Positions 49,132 to 58,512 of a stretch of DNA of 64,000 nt are shown piece by piece. A program made the position numbers and the translations under genes. Positions within the stretch are counted from its first letter, which is position 1; the number at the start of each line of letters is the position of its first letter. Source of the DNA: Anaerosolibacter sp. (lineage in GTDB: Bacteria > Bacillota > Clostridia > Peptostreptococcales > Thermotaleaceae); NCBI RefSeq assembly GCF_029240175.1, contig NZ_JARBTM010000016.1, forward strand, positions 1 through 64,000. The letters run 5' to 3'. Under the pieces are notes generated by a model, which saw only the letters and a list, made by a program, of their open reading frames with translations, was not told the origin of the DNA and searched no databases.

Positions 49132-50283
49132 TTACCCCTTTCCCAACATCTCCTTTGGTGGCTTTGGCCCAAAGAATTGATAATAATCTACCTTAATTCT
49201 TCCATTATACAGTTTTCTCTTTTTGCTGGCTTTCTTTCCATATAGAGCTTCAAACTGTTCCTCGGAGGTTATCACATACATAGACCAGGTGTCAAACTTG
49301 CTAAACACCTGACCCATCCGTTTATAGAGCCTCTCCACTTCCTTTTTCTCTCCCAATCGCTCCCCATAGGGTGGATTGCAAATAATATAGCCATACTTTC
49401 CATCGGAGGCTATTTGGGCCATATCCTGAACCTTAAAGGTGATGCAATCATCTACCCCTGCCTGATAAGCATTTTCCTCGGCTATCTTTATGGCCTTTGG
49501 GTCCATATCAGAGGCCATGATATGAATATCTACATCTTGACGAATGGCCTTTAGTGCTTCCATACGGGCTTCCTTCCACAATTGCTCAGGCACTCGATGC
49601 CAAGATTCTGCTGTGAATTTTCGCTCCAAGCCCGGCGCCATATTCCGTCCAATCAAAGCTGCCTCGATGGCAATGGTGCCTGACCCGCAAAATGGGTCTA
49701 TTAGTACCCGGTCTTCCCTCCACCGACTAATCATCACCATGGCAGCAGCCAAGGTTTCCTTCAATGGTGCTTCATTGGCCTTTGTCCGGTAACCCCTCTT
49801 ATGTAATCCTGCACCACTGGTGTCGATGGTCAGCGTTACTACATCCTTCAAAAGAGCCACTTCGATCTCATACTCCGGGCCATCTTCTTGAAACCATTCC
49901 ACATTATACACACTCTTCAATCGCTCCACCACAGCTTTTTTTACGATGGCCTGACAATCAGGCACGCTGAAAAGCTGAGATTTTACAGATTTACCGATGA
50001 CAGGAAATTTACCATTCTCAGGAATCCATTCCTCCCAAGGTATGGCTTTTGTTTTCTGAAAAAGCTCCTCAAAGCTTCTGGCTTCGAATTCTCCCATCTT
50101 CAAAAGCACTCGATCTGCCGTACGCAACCAGAGATTCGTCTTTGGAATCGCTGCTTCATCGGCAGTAAAAATCACCTTGCCATTCTCCACCTTTATATCT
50201 TCATATCCCAACTGCTTCACTTCTAGCTTTACCATCTCTTCTAATCCAAAGGTTGCCGTAGCAATCAACTCAATTTTCGCCAT
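49132..50283 (-). CDS. THUMP-domain RNA methyltransferase (YpsC/RlmL type)
   Basis: The 383-residue protein has an N-terminal THUMP RNA-binding domain (about 1-160; TATFGLEEMVKLEVKQLG). A class I methyltransferase follows: LIDPFCGSGTIAIEAAL (SAM loop), MASDMDPKAIKIAEENA and the catalytic NPPYGERLG. It resembles B. subtilis YpsC and the N-terminal half of RlmL, which methylate G at the N2 position in 23S rRNA. The RNA target here is inferred. AGGAGAGATTG precedes the start. Confidence 0.9.
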   Translation of the reverse strand: MAKIELIATATFGLEEMVKLEVKQLGYEDIKVENGKVIFTADEAAIPKTNLWLRTADRVLLKMGEFEARSFEELFQKTKAIPWEEWIPENGKFPVIGKSVKSQLFSVPDCQAIVKKAVVERLKSVYNVEWFQEDGPEYEIEVALLKDVVTLTIDTSGAGLHKRGYRTKANEAPLKETLAAAMVMISRWREDRVLIDPFCGSGTIAIEAALIGRNMAPGLERKFTAESWHRVPEQLWKEARMEALKAIRQDVDIHIMASDMDPKAIKIAEENAYQAGVDDCITFKVQDMAQIASDGKYGYIICNPPYGERLGEKKEVERLYKRMGQVFSKFDTWSMYVITSEEQFEALYGKKASKKRKLYNGRIKVDYYQFFGPKPPKEMLGKG

Positions 50284-50436
50284 ATCATCAATCTCTCCTA
50301 CTTTTCATCTGTTTTCCTACTTATTGGTATTATAGCATAATCTTTCATGAGAAATACATGAACCTTCTTTTTCTACATGCTATAAAAATCCATTACCTAG
50401 AGAATAGCCACATCCAAGTGCACCAACAAAAATGTA

Positions 50437-50472
50437 AAGAAGCCAGGCGAAATATTTCACCCAGCTTCTTTT
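50437..50472 (-). terminator. Terminator of the thiamine operon
   Basis: AAAGAAGC and GCTTCTTT pair around an interrupted stem with GAAATATTTC at its tip. T residues follow on the minus strand just past the thiC stop codon. Confidence 0.75.
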
Positions 50473-51774
50473 TTAACATCCCCCTTGGAAAGTTCTGCCT
50501 AAATGTTCACTGACAATCTTATAGGCACAAAATTTTCCGCACATGGTACAGCAATCTTCGCTGTCGGTATTCTTCTCTTTTCTCAATCGCTCTGCCTTAG
50601 CAGGATCTATAGCCAATTGGATCTGTCTTTCCCAATCTAGATTTTTTCTAGCCTTGGCCATTTCTAAATCCCATTCCTTTGCACCTTTTACTCCTTTGAC
50701 GATATCAGCAGCATGGGCAGCGATTCTAGAAGCAATGACTCCTTCCTTCACGTCTTCCATGGTTGGCAACCCTAAATGCTCTGCCGGTGTCACATAGCAT
50801 AGAAAATCTGCTCCAGAAGAAGCCGCAATCGCCCCGCCAATAGCAGAGGTGATATGATCATATCCAGGTGCCACATCGGTTACAATCGGCCCTAGTACAT
50901 AGAAGGGTGCATTGTGACATAGGGTTTTTTCTATTTTCATATTTGCCTGGATTTGATCTAAAGGTACATGACCTGGACCTTCTACCATCACTTGAACCCC
51001 TGCAGCTCTTGCCCGCTTTACTAACTCACCAAGGATAATCAACTCCCGAATTTGAGGGGCATCACTGGCATCTTCGATACAGCCTGGTCTTAAACCATCT
51101 CCAAGGCTTAAGGTCACATCATATTGTTTTGCAATTTCCAACAGCCTATCGTACTGGGTATACAGCGGATTCTCCTTCTTATTGTGAAGCATCCAAGCAG
51201 TCATGAAGGATCCGCCTCGAGAAACGATATCCATAACCCTTCCATTTTTTCTCAATGCCTCAATCACTTCTAAGGTAACACCACAGTGGACCGTAATGAA
51301 ATCTGCACCATCCTGACAGTGCTTTTCTACGGCATGGAAAATATCCTCTGCGGTCATTTCCACCATACCTCTGCCCTTTTCCTCTGCATCTACCAAGGCT
51401 TGATACAGTGGTACAGTTCCCACCATCACTGGACTGGCTTGAAGAATGGCCTTCCTCGATTGATCGATGTCTCCCCCCGTACTCAAATCCATGACGGAGT
51501 GGGCCCCTGCATCAATGGCAGCCTTCAACTTTTCTAATTCCTTCTCTATTTCAGGATAAGCATCGGAGGTTCCGATGTTGGCATTCACCTTTGTTGATAA
51601 ACCTTTACCTACAGCTATAGGTCGAATCCCTTTGTGGTTGATATTGCATGGCAGTACGATTTCACCCTTGGCAATTCCTTCTCTTAACAACTCTGGCGAC
51701 ATACCTTCTAGGGCTGCCGCAGCTTCCATTTCCTTTGTAATAATTCCTTTTCTTGCACTTTCTAATTGTGTCAT
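50473..51774 (-). CDS. thiC: Phosphomethylpyrimidine synthase
   Basis: The 433-residue radical-SAM enzyme rearranges aminoimidazole ribotide to HMP phosphate. Visible blocks are ARKGIITKEMEAAA, IRPIAVGKGLSTKVNANIGTSDAY, DLSTGGD, SRGGSFMTAWM and GDGLRPGC, with the C-terminal cluster motif DCCTMCGKFC (CxxC...C). Its ATG follows the thiD stop codon without a gap and uses a ribosome-binding site inside thiD. It is the last gene of the operon. Confidence 0.97.
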   Translation of the reverse strand: MTQLESARKGIITKEMEAAAALEGMSPELLREGIAKGEIVLPCNINHKGIRPIAVGKGLSTKVNANIGTSDAYPEIEKELEKLKAAIDAGAHSVMDLSTGGDIDQSRKAILQASPVMVGTVPLYQALVDAEEKGRGMVEMTAEDIFHAVEKHCQDGADFITVHCGVTLEVIEALRKNGRVMDIVSRGGSFMTAWMLHNKKENPLYTQYDRLLEIAKQYDVTLSLGDGLRPGCIEDASDAPQIRELIILGELVKRARAAGVQVMVEGPGHVPLDQIQANMKIEKTLCHNAPFYVLGPIVTDVAPGYDHITSAIGGAIAASSGADFLCYVTPAEHLGLPTMEDVKEGVIASRIAAHAADIVKGVKGAKEWDLEMAKARKNLDWERQIQLAIDPAKAERLRKEKNTDSEDCCTMCGKFCAYKIVSEHLGRTFQGGC

Positions 51775-52575
51775 CTATATGCTCCTTTCAGGATAAAACT
51801 GATAAAAATGATGGGTTGGCCCAACACCCTTTCCAATACTAAAGGAATGGGTAATGGCCATGGTAATATAGGCCTTGGCTCTCTCTACTGCCTCCACCAA
51901 ATCACTGCCCAATGCCAAATGGGCTGCAATGGCAGATGCAAAGGTACATCCTGTACCATGGGTATTTTTTGTATTCACCCGTTCTCCTTCAAAATATTGA
52001 AACCCTTTGCCATCATACAAGACATCGGTGGCTTTTCCCTCCAGATGCCCCCCTTTTACAATCACATGGCCTGGGCCCATGGCATAGATCACCTTGGCAG
52101 CCTCTTTCATTTCCTCTAAGGTTTTGATGGTCCTTCCCGTAAGTACCTCTGCTTCATACAGGTTCGGTGTCACCACATAGGCTTGGGGAATCAGCTTTTG
52201 AATCAAAGCTTCCTTGGACTCAGGCCTGAGAAGATGGCACCCGCTCTTAGATACCATCACCGTATCCACCACAGCCTTTTCCACATGGTAGGCTTTAAGC
52301 TTCTCGCCAATCATCTCAATGATCTCTATATTGGATACCATACCTACCTTTACGGCATCTACGGTGATATCTTGGAAAACCGCATCTAACTGCATGCCCA
52401 CCATCTGTGGGGTGATCTCTTCCACCCCCAAAACACCCTGGGTATTTTGGGCCGTAATGGCTGTAATGACACTCATACCATAGACCCCCAAGGCTGAAAA
52501 GGTTTTTAAATCTGCTTGTATGCCTGCTCCCCCGCAGGAATCAGAGCCGGCAATGGTCAATGCCTTTTTCATCAT
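51775..52575 (-). CDS. thiD: Hydroxymethylpyrimidine/phosphomethylpyrimidine kinase
   Basis: The 266-residue ribokinase-fold enzyme phosphorylates HMP and HMP-P. It opens ALTIAGSDSCGGAGIQADLKTFSALGVYG and carries TAQNTQGV, VTPNLYEAEVLTG and the anion-hole/catalytic block NTHGTGCTFASAIAAHLA. The length is as expected. AGGGGTGAG precedes the ATG. It sits between thiE and thiC in the TPP-controlled operon. Confidence 0.96.
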   Translation of the reverse strand: MMKKALTIAGSDSCGGAGIQADLKTFSALGVYGMSVITAITAQNTQGVLGVEEITPQMVGMQLDAVFQDITVDAVKVGMVSNIEIIEMIGEKLKAYHVEKAVVDTVMVSKSGCHLLRPESKEALIQKLIPQAYVVTPNLYEAEVLTGRTIKTLEEMKEAAKVIYAMGPGHVIVKGGHLEGKATDVLYDGKGFQYFEGERVNTKNTHGTGCTFASAIAAHLALGSDLVEAVERAKAYITMAITHSFSIGKGVGPTHHFYQFYPERSI

Positions 52576-52582
52576 CTCACCC

Positions 52583-53212
52583 CTATTTCATCAATCCTCT
52601 GAGTGTGCTAATTTTTTCTCCAATATGCTCTGCCCCTACAATCTCTGTGACAAGACAAATACACTTTGCTCCTCTACCCTTTACCTCGGCAATATTATTC
52701 TCCTTGATCCCGCCAATGGCCACGAAGGGAATATCTAAATGCTTCACCACATAGTCTAAGTACGTCAGTCCCACAGGATCACATACATCTTTTTTGGTAT
52801 AGGTTTTGAAAATTGGCCCCACCCCGATATAGTCAGCTCCTCTTTTCACCGCATCCTGGCCTTGTTCTGGAGAATGGGTAGATAGACCGATGATCATGTC
52901 TGGTCCCACCAATTCCCTCACCTTCTCAATGGGAAGGTCCTCCTGACCAATATGAATACCATCTGCCTCTACCAAAAGGGCAATATCAATATCATCATTG
53001 ACGATAAAATGTACTCCTGCTTCTTTGGTCAGCTTACGTATGGCTAAACATTCATCATATTTATATAGGCCCTTTTTATCTTTCTCTCGATATTGAATCA
53101 CCTTGATGCCAGCATGAATCATTTCCTTGACAACCTCGATGTTGCTCCGACCCAAGGAATGTTCTTCCGCTGTTATACCATACAAATCCGTATCAATGAT
53201 ATTTCTTCGCAT
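52583..53212 (-). CDS. thiE: Thiamine-phosphate synthase
   Basis: The 209-residue TIM-barrel enzyme couples HMP-PP with thiazole phosphate. Blocks are VIQYREKDKKGL, FIVNDDIDIALLVEADGIHIGQEDL, IIGLSTHS, DYIGVGPIF and VAIGGI. GGGTGAAAAG precedes the ATG. It lies between thiF and thiD with 4-7 base gaps. Confidence 0.95.
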   Translation of the reverse strand: MRRNIIDTDLYGITAEEHSLGRSNIEVVKEMIHAGIKVIQYREKDKKGLYKYDECLAIRKLTKEAGVHFIVNDDIDIALLVEADGIHIGQEDLPIEKVRELVGPDMIIGLSTHSPEQGQDAVKRGADYIGVGPIFKTYTKKDVCDPVGLTYLDYVVKHLDIPFVAIGGIKENNIAEVKGRGAKCICLVTEIVGAEHIGEKISTLRGLMK

Positions 53213-53216
53213 CTTT

Positions 53217-53843
53217 TCACCCCTTTACATGCGGATTTTCTCCTAACACATAGGAGAGTACCACATCTGCCTGCTTTGCCGCTGCAATATTTACCCTTGG
53301 AGACATGGGCGGTATACCTTCCCCTACCCCTGTCTCCAAATCTCCAATGAGATAAAACTTCTCTTTTATACGATGGACTTGAATCTCGTCACTTTTCCCC
53401 CATCCAGCTAAACCCGATGCGGAAACCAGTAATTTATCGGAATTCAGATAATGCTCTACAATCATCCGCTTATAGTGAGCTTGATCAAAGGCTTCTACCA
53501 CCACGTCGCAGTCTTTGAATACGTCACCTACATTATGGGGTTCTATCTTCTCTCGATAGGTTTCAATCCAAAGATCACAATTAATATGGAGCAAATTTTC
53601 CTTCAACGCATCTACCTTTTTTCTCCCCACATGCTTAGCAAAATAAAATTGGCGATTTAAATTGGTAAACTCCACCACATCAAAATCTGCAATGACAAAA
53701 TGCTTAAAACCGCTTCTCACAAGGTTAAAGGCACAATTAGACCCTAGTCCTCCTGCTCCTGCAATACCTATCTTGCAGCTTCGTACTTTCTCTAGGTTTT
53801 CCTCCCCCATATAGCTTAACAAAGCCTCTTCAAACAAGTTCAT
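53217..53843 (-). CDS. thiF: Sulfur carrier protein ThiS adenylyltransferase
   Basis: The 208-residue E1-like enzyme adenylates the C-terminus of ThiS. The nucleotide loop reads IGIAGAGGLGSN and is followed by IADFDVVEFTNLNRQFYF with the usual Asp and Arg. The paired zinc cysteines of E. coli ThiF are not visible, so this is the short, zinc-free clostridial form. It sits in the operon beside thiS, thiG and thiH. Confidence 0.93.
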   Translation of the reverse strand: MNLFEEALLSYMGEENLEKVRSCKIGIAGAGGLGSNCAFNLVRSGFKHFVIADFDVVEFTNLNRQFYFAKHVGRKKVDALKENLLHINCDLWIETYREKIEPHNVGDVFKDCDVVVEAFDQAHYKRMIVEHYLNSDKLLVSASGLAGWGKSDEIQVHRIKEKFYLIGDLETGVGEGIPPMSPRVNIAAAKQADVVLSYVLGENPHVKG

Positions 53844-53852
53844 AACTGCCTC

Positions 53853-54956
53853 CTATATGTGGTCCCAGTCCTTGAATACAGGCTGATATCCCTTTTCCTT
53901 TAACATCATCTTCATCTCGTATACGCTGCGTTGATCTGAAATATCGAATTGGCTTGATCCTTTGTCATCATCGGTATGACCTCCCACAGAAGTGGAAACC
54001 CCCGCCGACATTTTCGTTACACCCAATGGCAGCAAATGATCCCTTAGGTGGGCCTGCTCTCGGGTGGAAACAGCAATTCCTGCCCTTGGTAAAAATAATC
54101 GAAGGGCCATCATGATTTGCACCAAATCTCTATCTGTCACTGTACTTTTAGGTTGATAGCTGCCCAAATGAGGCCTGATACGAGGCAAGGATACACCTAG
54201 CTCTACGTCCAAATACTTATTTTGTAAATAGGCCCCATGAAGCCCAGTGAGGAAAGCCTCTTTTCTCCAGTCGTCTAATCCCAGCAGGGCACCGATGTTA
54301 ACAGACCGTATGCCTGCCGCACATCCCCGCTCTGGGGCATCCAGCCGATAGCGATAATTCTTTTTAGGGCCTGAAATGTGAACCTCGTCATAAATTTCCT
54401 CGTTGTAGACCTCTTGGTAAATGGTCAGGCCATCTACCCCTTCTTCCATGAGTTCCTTGTATTCCTCTGTCTCCAAAGGGTAAATCTCAATGGAAATTGA
54501 TGAAAAATACTTTTTCAATACCCGGACACAATCTCGGATGTATGACACTGGGGTATGATGCCTTGATTCTCCAGTGAGAATCAAAATATGCTTTAGCTCT
54601 GTTTCGGCAATGGCTTTTGCTTCCTTCTCTAGTTCCTCTGGGGATAACTTCTTTCTTGAGAACTTATTATCCACATTGAAGCTACAATATACACAGCGAT
54701 TTACACAATGATCTGCCAAGTAGAGAGGCGTATACAAAAAGATTACCTTTCCAAAATGCTGCACCGTCAACCGATGGGCCCTTTGGGCCTTGGTTTCTAG
54801 ATACTTTCCAGCTGCGGGAGACAATAGGGTTAAAAAATCCCCCTCATCCAGCTTCTCCTTGGATAGTGCTCGATGTATATCCTGCTCCGTAATATTATTG
54901 AAAAATTTATATAGATCAAAATCCTTATATTCTAGATACCGCTGATAAAAACTCAT
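53853..54956 (-). CDS. thiH: 2-iminoacetate synthase
   Basis: The 367-residue radical-SAM tyrosine lyase gives dehydroglycine for the thiazole ring in anaerobes. The cluster motif is [10 protein letters not shown] (CxxxCxxC), with [25 protein letters not shown] and [11 protein letters not shown]. ThiH rather than ThiO fits an anaerobic life. It is followed closely by thiF. Confidence 0.96.
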   Translation of the reverse strand: MSFYQRYLEYKDFDLYKFFNNITEQDIHRALSKEKLDEGDFLTLLSPAAGKYLETKAQRAHRLTVQHFGKVIFLYTPLYLADHCVNRCVYCSFNVDNKFSRKKLSPEELEKEAKAIAETELKHILILTGESRHHTPVSYIRDCVRVLKKYFSSISIEIYPLETEEYKELMEEGVDGLTIYQEVYNEEIYDEVHISGPKKNYRYRLDAPERGCAAGIRSVNIGALLGLDDWRKEAFLTGLHGAYLQNKYLDVELGVSLPRIRPHLGSYQPKSTVTDRDLVQIMMALRLFLPRAGIAVSTREQAHLRDHLLPLGVTKMSAGVSTSVGGHTDDDKGSSQFDISDQRSVYEMKMMLKEKGYQPVFKDWDHI

Positions 54957-54975
54957 CAGAATCCCTTCTTTACAA

Positions 54976-55743
54976 TTATTCTAAAAACCCTGTCAAAGGC
55001 GAGGATGCCTCTGCATAAAGCTTCGTTGCCCCTGGCCTGGATAGATAAGCCATCCTTCCAGCTTGAACAGCCAAATCAAATGCCCTGGCCATCGTGGCAG
55101 GATCTCCTGCCGTGGCAATAGCCGTATTGACTAATACAGCAGCAGCCCCCATTTCCATGGCCTCAGCCGCCTCCGATGGTTTTCCAATCCCAGCATCCAC
55201 AATGATTGGCAGATCGATTTCATCGATAAGAATGCGTACCATTTCCTTGGTTTTTAAACCTCGGTTGGTGCCTATAGGCGCCCCCAATGGCATCACTGCC
55301 GCAGCCCCTACTTCCTTTAGCCTTTTGGCTACCATCAAATCAGGATTCATATAAGGCAAGACAATAAAGCCTTCCTTTGCTAAAATTTCTGTGGCCTTGA
55401 TGGTTTCATAATTATCAGGCAGCAGATATTTATTGTCAGATATAACCTCAATTTTAATCCAGTTTCCACATCCGGCAGCTCTGGCGATCCGAGCAATTCT
55501 CACCGCTTCCTCTGCGGTACGGGCTCCCGATGTATTGGGTAATAGCACACAATCCTTTGGTACAAAGTTCAATACATTTTCTTCCTGGGATTCAAGATCA
55601 ATCCGCCTTAAAGCCACGGTAACCACCTGAGAACCCGAAGCCCCAATAGCGTTCTTCATAACCTCATAGCTGGAGAACTTCCCTGTCCCCACGAAAAGCC
55701 TGCTCTTTAAATCCACACCGCCAATTTTTAATAAATCCTCCAT
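54976..55743 (-). CDS. thiG: Thiazole synthase
   Basis: The 255-residue TIM-barrel enzyme assembles thiazole phosphate from DXP, dehydroglycine and ThiS thiocarboxylate. Visible blocks are [50 protein letters not shown] with the Schiff-base Lys, [13 protein letters not shown] and [19 protein letters not shown]. It follows thiS by 4 bases. Confidence 0.97.
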   Translation of the reverse strand: MEDLLKIGGVDLKSRLFVGTGKFSSYEVMKNAIGASGSQVVTVALRRIDLESQEENVLNFVPKDCVLLPNTSGARTAEEAVRIARIARAAGCGNWIKIEVISDNKYLLPDNYETIKATEILAKEGFIVLPYMNPDLMVAKRLKEVGAAAVMPLGAPIGTNRGLKTKEMVRILIDEIDLPIIVDAGIGKPSEAAEAMEMGAAAVLVNTAIATAGDPATMARAFDLAVQAGRMAYLSRPGATKLYAEASSPLTGFLE

Positions 55744-55747
55744 GGCT

Positions 55748-55948
55748 TCAACCCCCTCCTACAAATCTTAATACTTCTAGCTGATCATTTTCTTTGAGAA
55801 TGATATTTCCCCATTCTTCTTTTTTCACCACATGATAGTTATGTTCTACCACTGCTCGATTCGGGTCCAGGCCCTTCAATGACAGATACTCAAGAATGCT
55901 CACAGACTGATCTATGAACTCCCGCTTACCATTTACAACAATCTCCAT
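55748..55948 (-). CDS. thiS: Sulfur carrier protein
   Basis: The 66-residue ubiquitin-like sulfur carrier ends in the required Gly-Gly (VLRFVGGG). The N-terminal strand is [22 protein letters not shown] precedes the ATG. It is the first gene after the TPP riboswitch. Confidence 0.95.
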   Translation of the reverse strand: MEIVVNGKREFIDQSVSILEYLSLKGLDPNRAVVEHNYHVVKKEEWGNIILKENDQLEVLRFVGGG

Positions 55949-55984
55949 CCATCCCTCTCCTTTCCAATGACTTAAAAAATAAAA

Positions 55985-56030
55985 AATGAAAAGCCCCTAT
56001 GGATATTTTCCATAGAGGCTTTGATAGACA
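55985..56030 (-). terminator. Terminator of the TPP riboswitch
   Basis: On the minus strand AGCCTCTATGG pairs with CCATAGGGGCT, followed by TTTTCATTTTTTATTTTTT. It lies between the aptamer and thiS. Confidence 0.9.
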
Positions 56031-56060
56031 TATAAGGCACATCATATATATGACCACTTT

Positions 56061-56146
56061 CGCTTCCCTACGCTGGTATTATCCATGTCAGGTTCAAAGG
56101 GTCGGACTTTTTTCATGTCCTCTCAGCCTTAACAGCTCCCCTAGCT
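56061..56146 (-). ncRNA. TPP (thi-box) riboswitch
   Basis: On the minus strand the hallmark blocks occur in order: AGGGGAGC, GGCTGAGAGG, GACCCTTTGAACCTGACATG, and GATAATACCAGCGTAGGGAA. With the terminator at 55985-56030 it should shut off thiS-G-H-F-E-D-C when thiamine pyrophosphate is plentiful. Confidence 0.97.
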
Positions 56147-56262
56147 CTTTTCGTAACAAAATGAAATTTTCTAACATTAGCTTATATCTTTTTCAGTTTA
56201 TTGTAAAGAAGAATTTAACATCCTATTTTTTACATATTCGCCATGTGAAGAAAATATCCCCA

Positions 56263-56619
56263 TTAATCAAGTTTTTCAATTTTGGTTAATTTTAATTGTC
56301 CATTTTCTTCTTTATAGTGGATGCTGATTTTTTCTTTGTCCTCTAAGCCATCAACCACTTTTCCGATATCTTCCATCCAGAAGACCATAGGCTCACCATC
56401 TACTTGTACCTCAATGGAGTTTCCATCGATTTGCCCTATATAGATACCTTCCACTTTCTTTACATCTTGGTCTTCTTGCTGAGGCGGTTCTTGATTTTCT
56501 ACCGGTTGCGTTACAACAGCCTCCTCAGGCTTTTTCTCTTCCGTCTGGGTCTTGGTACACCCTGCAAAAACCCCTAAACTCATCATCCCGATCAACACAA
56601 AAGATACGATTCTTTTCAT
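56263..56619 (-). CDS. Small hypothetical lipoprotein
   Basis: The 118-residue protein has a lipobox VFAGC at about residue 20, a Glu/Pro/Gln-rich linker and a C-terminal beta-rich domain (EGIYIGQIDGNSIEVQVDGEPMVFW...). The latter is about 65 residues, of a type often seen in clostridial surface proteins. No catalytic motif is present. It stands alone after the TPP riboswitch region. Confidence 0.65.
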   Translation of the reverse strand: MKRIVSFVLIGMMSLGVFAGCTKTQTEEKKPEEAVVTQPVENQEPPQQEDQDVKKVEGIYIGQIDGNSIEVQVDGEPMVFWMEDIGKVVDGLEDKEKISIHYKEENGQLKLTKIEKLD

Positions 56620-56773
56620 CTATTCATCATCCTTTCAATGTTTGTTTGTTTTTTCTTCTTCACCTATTAGACGCTGGCTTTATGTATTCGTTACATACTT
56701 TTTGAAAAACTCTGTATCAATATTTTATCATATTGATGTAAAAAAAGACCTAGCCGAAGCCAAGTCTCATCCT

Positions 56774-57241
56774 CTATGCCTTAAAGATTTTATCCTTATA
56801 CTTCTCTAATCCCATCATCAATGGATAGCCTAATCCATAGCATGCCACCAACTGTCCAAGGGCAACCCATCCCATGGTAGCCGCTAAAGGCATTTGGTAG
56901 AGATAATTCAATATAAATCCTACTACAATTCCGTTCACTACAATCGGCGGTATAGGTACCATCCATTTCTTTGACATCTTATAAGATAAGAATGCCGCTA
57001 ACAATGTAGCCAAGCTGCCAAAGACGATATCAATCATACCATTGCCTCCAAAGATATTGGCAAGGATACACCCTACAAATAATCCCGGTATGGCTGCTGG
57101 TGTAAAGGCAGGTAGTACTGTAAGAGCTTCCGATACTCTTACCTGAACCGGCCCATAACTCCACGGTGCAAAAGCTACTGTCAACACAGCGTAAATCGCC
57201 GCAATCAGTGCCGCCTGCACTAAAAATCTTGTGTTTTTCAT
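56774..57241 (-). CDS. queT: QueT family queuosine-precursor ECF transporter
   Basis: The 155-residue membrane protein has five or six helices and belongs to the QueT/COG4708 family of ECF S components. It begins FLVQAALIAAIYAVLTVAFAPWSYGPVQVRVSEALTVLPAF, the family signature, followed by GLFVGCILANIFGGNG. It is thought to import preQ1 or preQ0. The preQ1-I riboswitch directly upstream (57251-57294) supports this. No queuosine biosynthesis genes are nearby. Confidence 0.92.
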   Translation of the reverse strand: MKNTRFLVQAALIAAIYAVLTVAFAPWSYGPVQVRVSEALTVLPAFTPAAIPGLFVGCILANIFGGNGMIDIVFGSLATLLAAFLSYKMSKKWMVPIPPIVVNGIVVGFILNYLYQMPLAATMGWVALGQLVACYGLGYPLMMGLEKYKDKIFKA

Positions 57242-57250
57242 TTTTTTATC

Positions 57251-57294
57251 CCTCCATAGTTTTGTTTAAAGTCAGGATGGTTGCGAACTGACTT
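57251..57294 (-). ncRNA. preQ1-I riboswitch
   Basis: On the minus strand the P1 arms AAGTCAG (57294-57288) and CTGACTT (57274-57268) enclose TTCGCAACCATC. The A-rich tail TAAACAAAACTATGGAGG follows. This closely resembles the small Thermoanaerobacter preQ1-I aptamer. The GGAGG of queT is the last part of the tail, so ligand binding would hide the ribosome-binding site. Confidence 0.9.
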
Positions 57295-57455
57295 CATTGG
57301 CTTATAGGTACTCAAGTATATTGGAAGTCCTACAAACACAGATTCAATCGTATCATGTTCTTCTACACTTTGTCAAACTTAGATTTCCCAAAACATTGGT
57401 AATTTTATGTAATATCTTTTCTCATCTCAATACTTAATCAGTAATAGCACTTGAG

Positions 57456-57929
57456 TTATTTAAAAACCACGTCAAATTCCTCACATATGACTGGCATTTC
57501 CTGGGTAAATTTCTTACCTATGCGCTCACATTCTTTAATGTAGTATATTTCATGAACTTTTCTCCAGTAATCCAGGCTCAAGTCTCCTTCACCTTCTATT
57601 CTTGCAAACTCTTCTGTAACTTGGTTATAGGGCACTATGTTTACTCTCTTTGTTTGAATGATACACTTGGCAACCCCATCCCAATTTGTAACGATGCTGT
57701 AATCCCCTTCCTTTGGGATATATCCATTGTCATGCTCCTCTACCCATAGGGAAGCAGCCGTTGCTTTTTTCATCCCATTAATTACCAATCCCGCTAACCT
57801 ATTGGCACCTTTTTCAGTGATTTCAAAGTGCCATGATGAATATTGTTTTTCTGTTTCTTCAACATTCTCACCAATAGATTCCAGAAAACCCTTCCACATG
57901 TTTAAAACCGAGGGATGTTCCTTTTTCAT
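57456..57929 (-). CDS. ASCH domain protein
   Basis: The 157-residue protein has an ASCH domain (about 40-155) with GLVINGMKKATAASLW, GDYSIVTNWDGVAKCIIQTKRV and FARIEGEGDLSLDYWRKVH. ASCH domains have a PUA-like, RNA-binding fold; some are RNases or bind modified nucleosides. The function here is unknown. AAAGGAGGATGAATA precedes the ATG. A paralogue of the same length lies at 58513-58986, and a repeat element separates the two. Confidence 0.87.
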   Translation of the reverse strand: MKKEHPSVLNMWKGFLESIGENVEETEKQYSSWHFEITEKGANRLAGLVINGMKKATAASLWVEEHDNGYIPKEGDYSIVTNWDGVAKCIIQTKRVNIVPYNQVTEEFARIEGEGDLSLDYWRKVHEIYYIKECERIGKKFTQEMPVICEEFDVVFK

Positions 57930-58025
57930 TATTCATCCTCCTTTTAAAAGCTTAGCATTGTTTCTTAATAGATAAATGATGCGACACAGTCGCATAGATC
58001 AAGATCGAGATCAAGGTAAAAATCC

Positions 58026-58099
58026 GTAGGGGTTGCATAGTATGCAACCCGCTTTGGTTCTAGCCTATTTCCCCGGGTCGCATATTATGCGCCCCCTAC
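58026..58099. repeat. Dispersed palindromic repeat, copy C
   Basis: Two palindromes occur in tandem. Arms GGGTTGCATA and TATGCAACCC flank one G (58030-58050). Arms GGGTCGCATA and TATGCGCCCC flank one T (58075-58095). The outer ends are GTAGGGG and CCCCTAC, a clear terminal inverted repeat. This is the most complete copy in the window; copies A (15081) and B (31371) are related. Confidence 0.87.
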
Positions 58100-58167
58100 A
58101 TAAAACCAAATATTAGATCCTTCACTACGTTCTGGATGACAGGTGGGTTGGTATCTGGGATCTACTG

Positions 58168-58182
58168 GCGAACACTGTTCGC
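58168..58182. repeat. Short palindrome related to the dispersed repeat
   Basis: GCGAACA and TGTTCGC flank a single C, with TACTG and TCCTA outside. The unit has the same style of near-perfect arms around one base as copy C 70 bases upstream, so it may be another member of the same element family. Confidence 0.6.
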
Positions 58183-58292
58183 TCCTACCGATCTACGCGA
58201 TATTTTTTGTAAAATAATTCCTTTTTCCTTTTAAATATGATAACATATTAGGCATATGAACCACTAGCTTTTAAAACTGGAGGGATGTAACG

Positions 58293-58505
58293 ATGAGAGC
58301 AGGAATGGTTGAGATAAGCTATACCCTAATATTTCAGATTATGAACACATTCGTTCTAATAGGCCTTATATGGGGTATTGTCTACTTGATTTTCAAATTA
58401 CCAAAAAAATTAAAAACCTTAGAAAATGATCTTTGCATTGCTACGTCTAAAATTGATGAATTAGAAAGCAAATTAAACCAGCTTAAAAAATCAGACCTTC
58501 CATAA
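58293..58505 (+). CDS. Small membrane protein with coiled-coil tail
   Basis: The 70-residue protein has a single N-terminal helix (FVLIGLIWGIVYLIF) and a charged tail with coiled-coil character (LENDLCIATSKIDELESKLNQLKK). GGAGGG precedes the ATG. It is inserted between the two ASCH genes on the opposite strand. I do not recognise it. Confidence 0.55.
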   Translation: MRAGMVEISYTLIFQIMNTFVLIGLIWGIVYLIFKLPKKLKTLENDLCIATSKIDELESKLNQLKKSDLP

Positions 58506-58512
58506 CCCTACC

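Larger units (their letters stand above)
57990..58260. other. Repeat-rich intergenic region
   Basis: This 360-base interval between the two ASCH genes holds repeat copy C (58026-58099) and a second palindrome (58168-58182). The sequence is otherwise non-coding and lacks a supported ORF before 58293. The extra repeat density suggests repeated insertion here. Confidence 0.6.
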
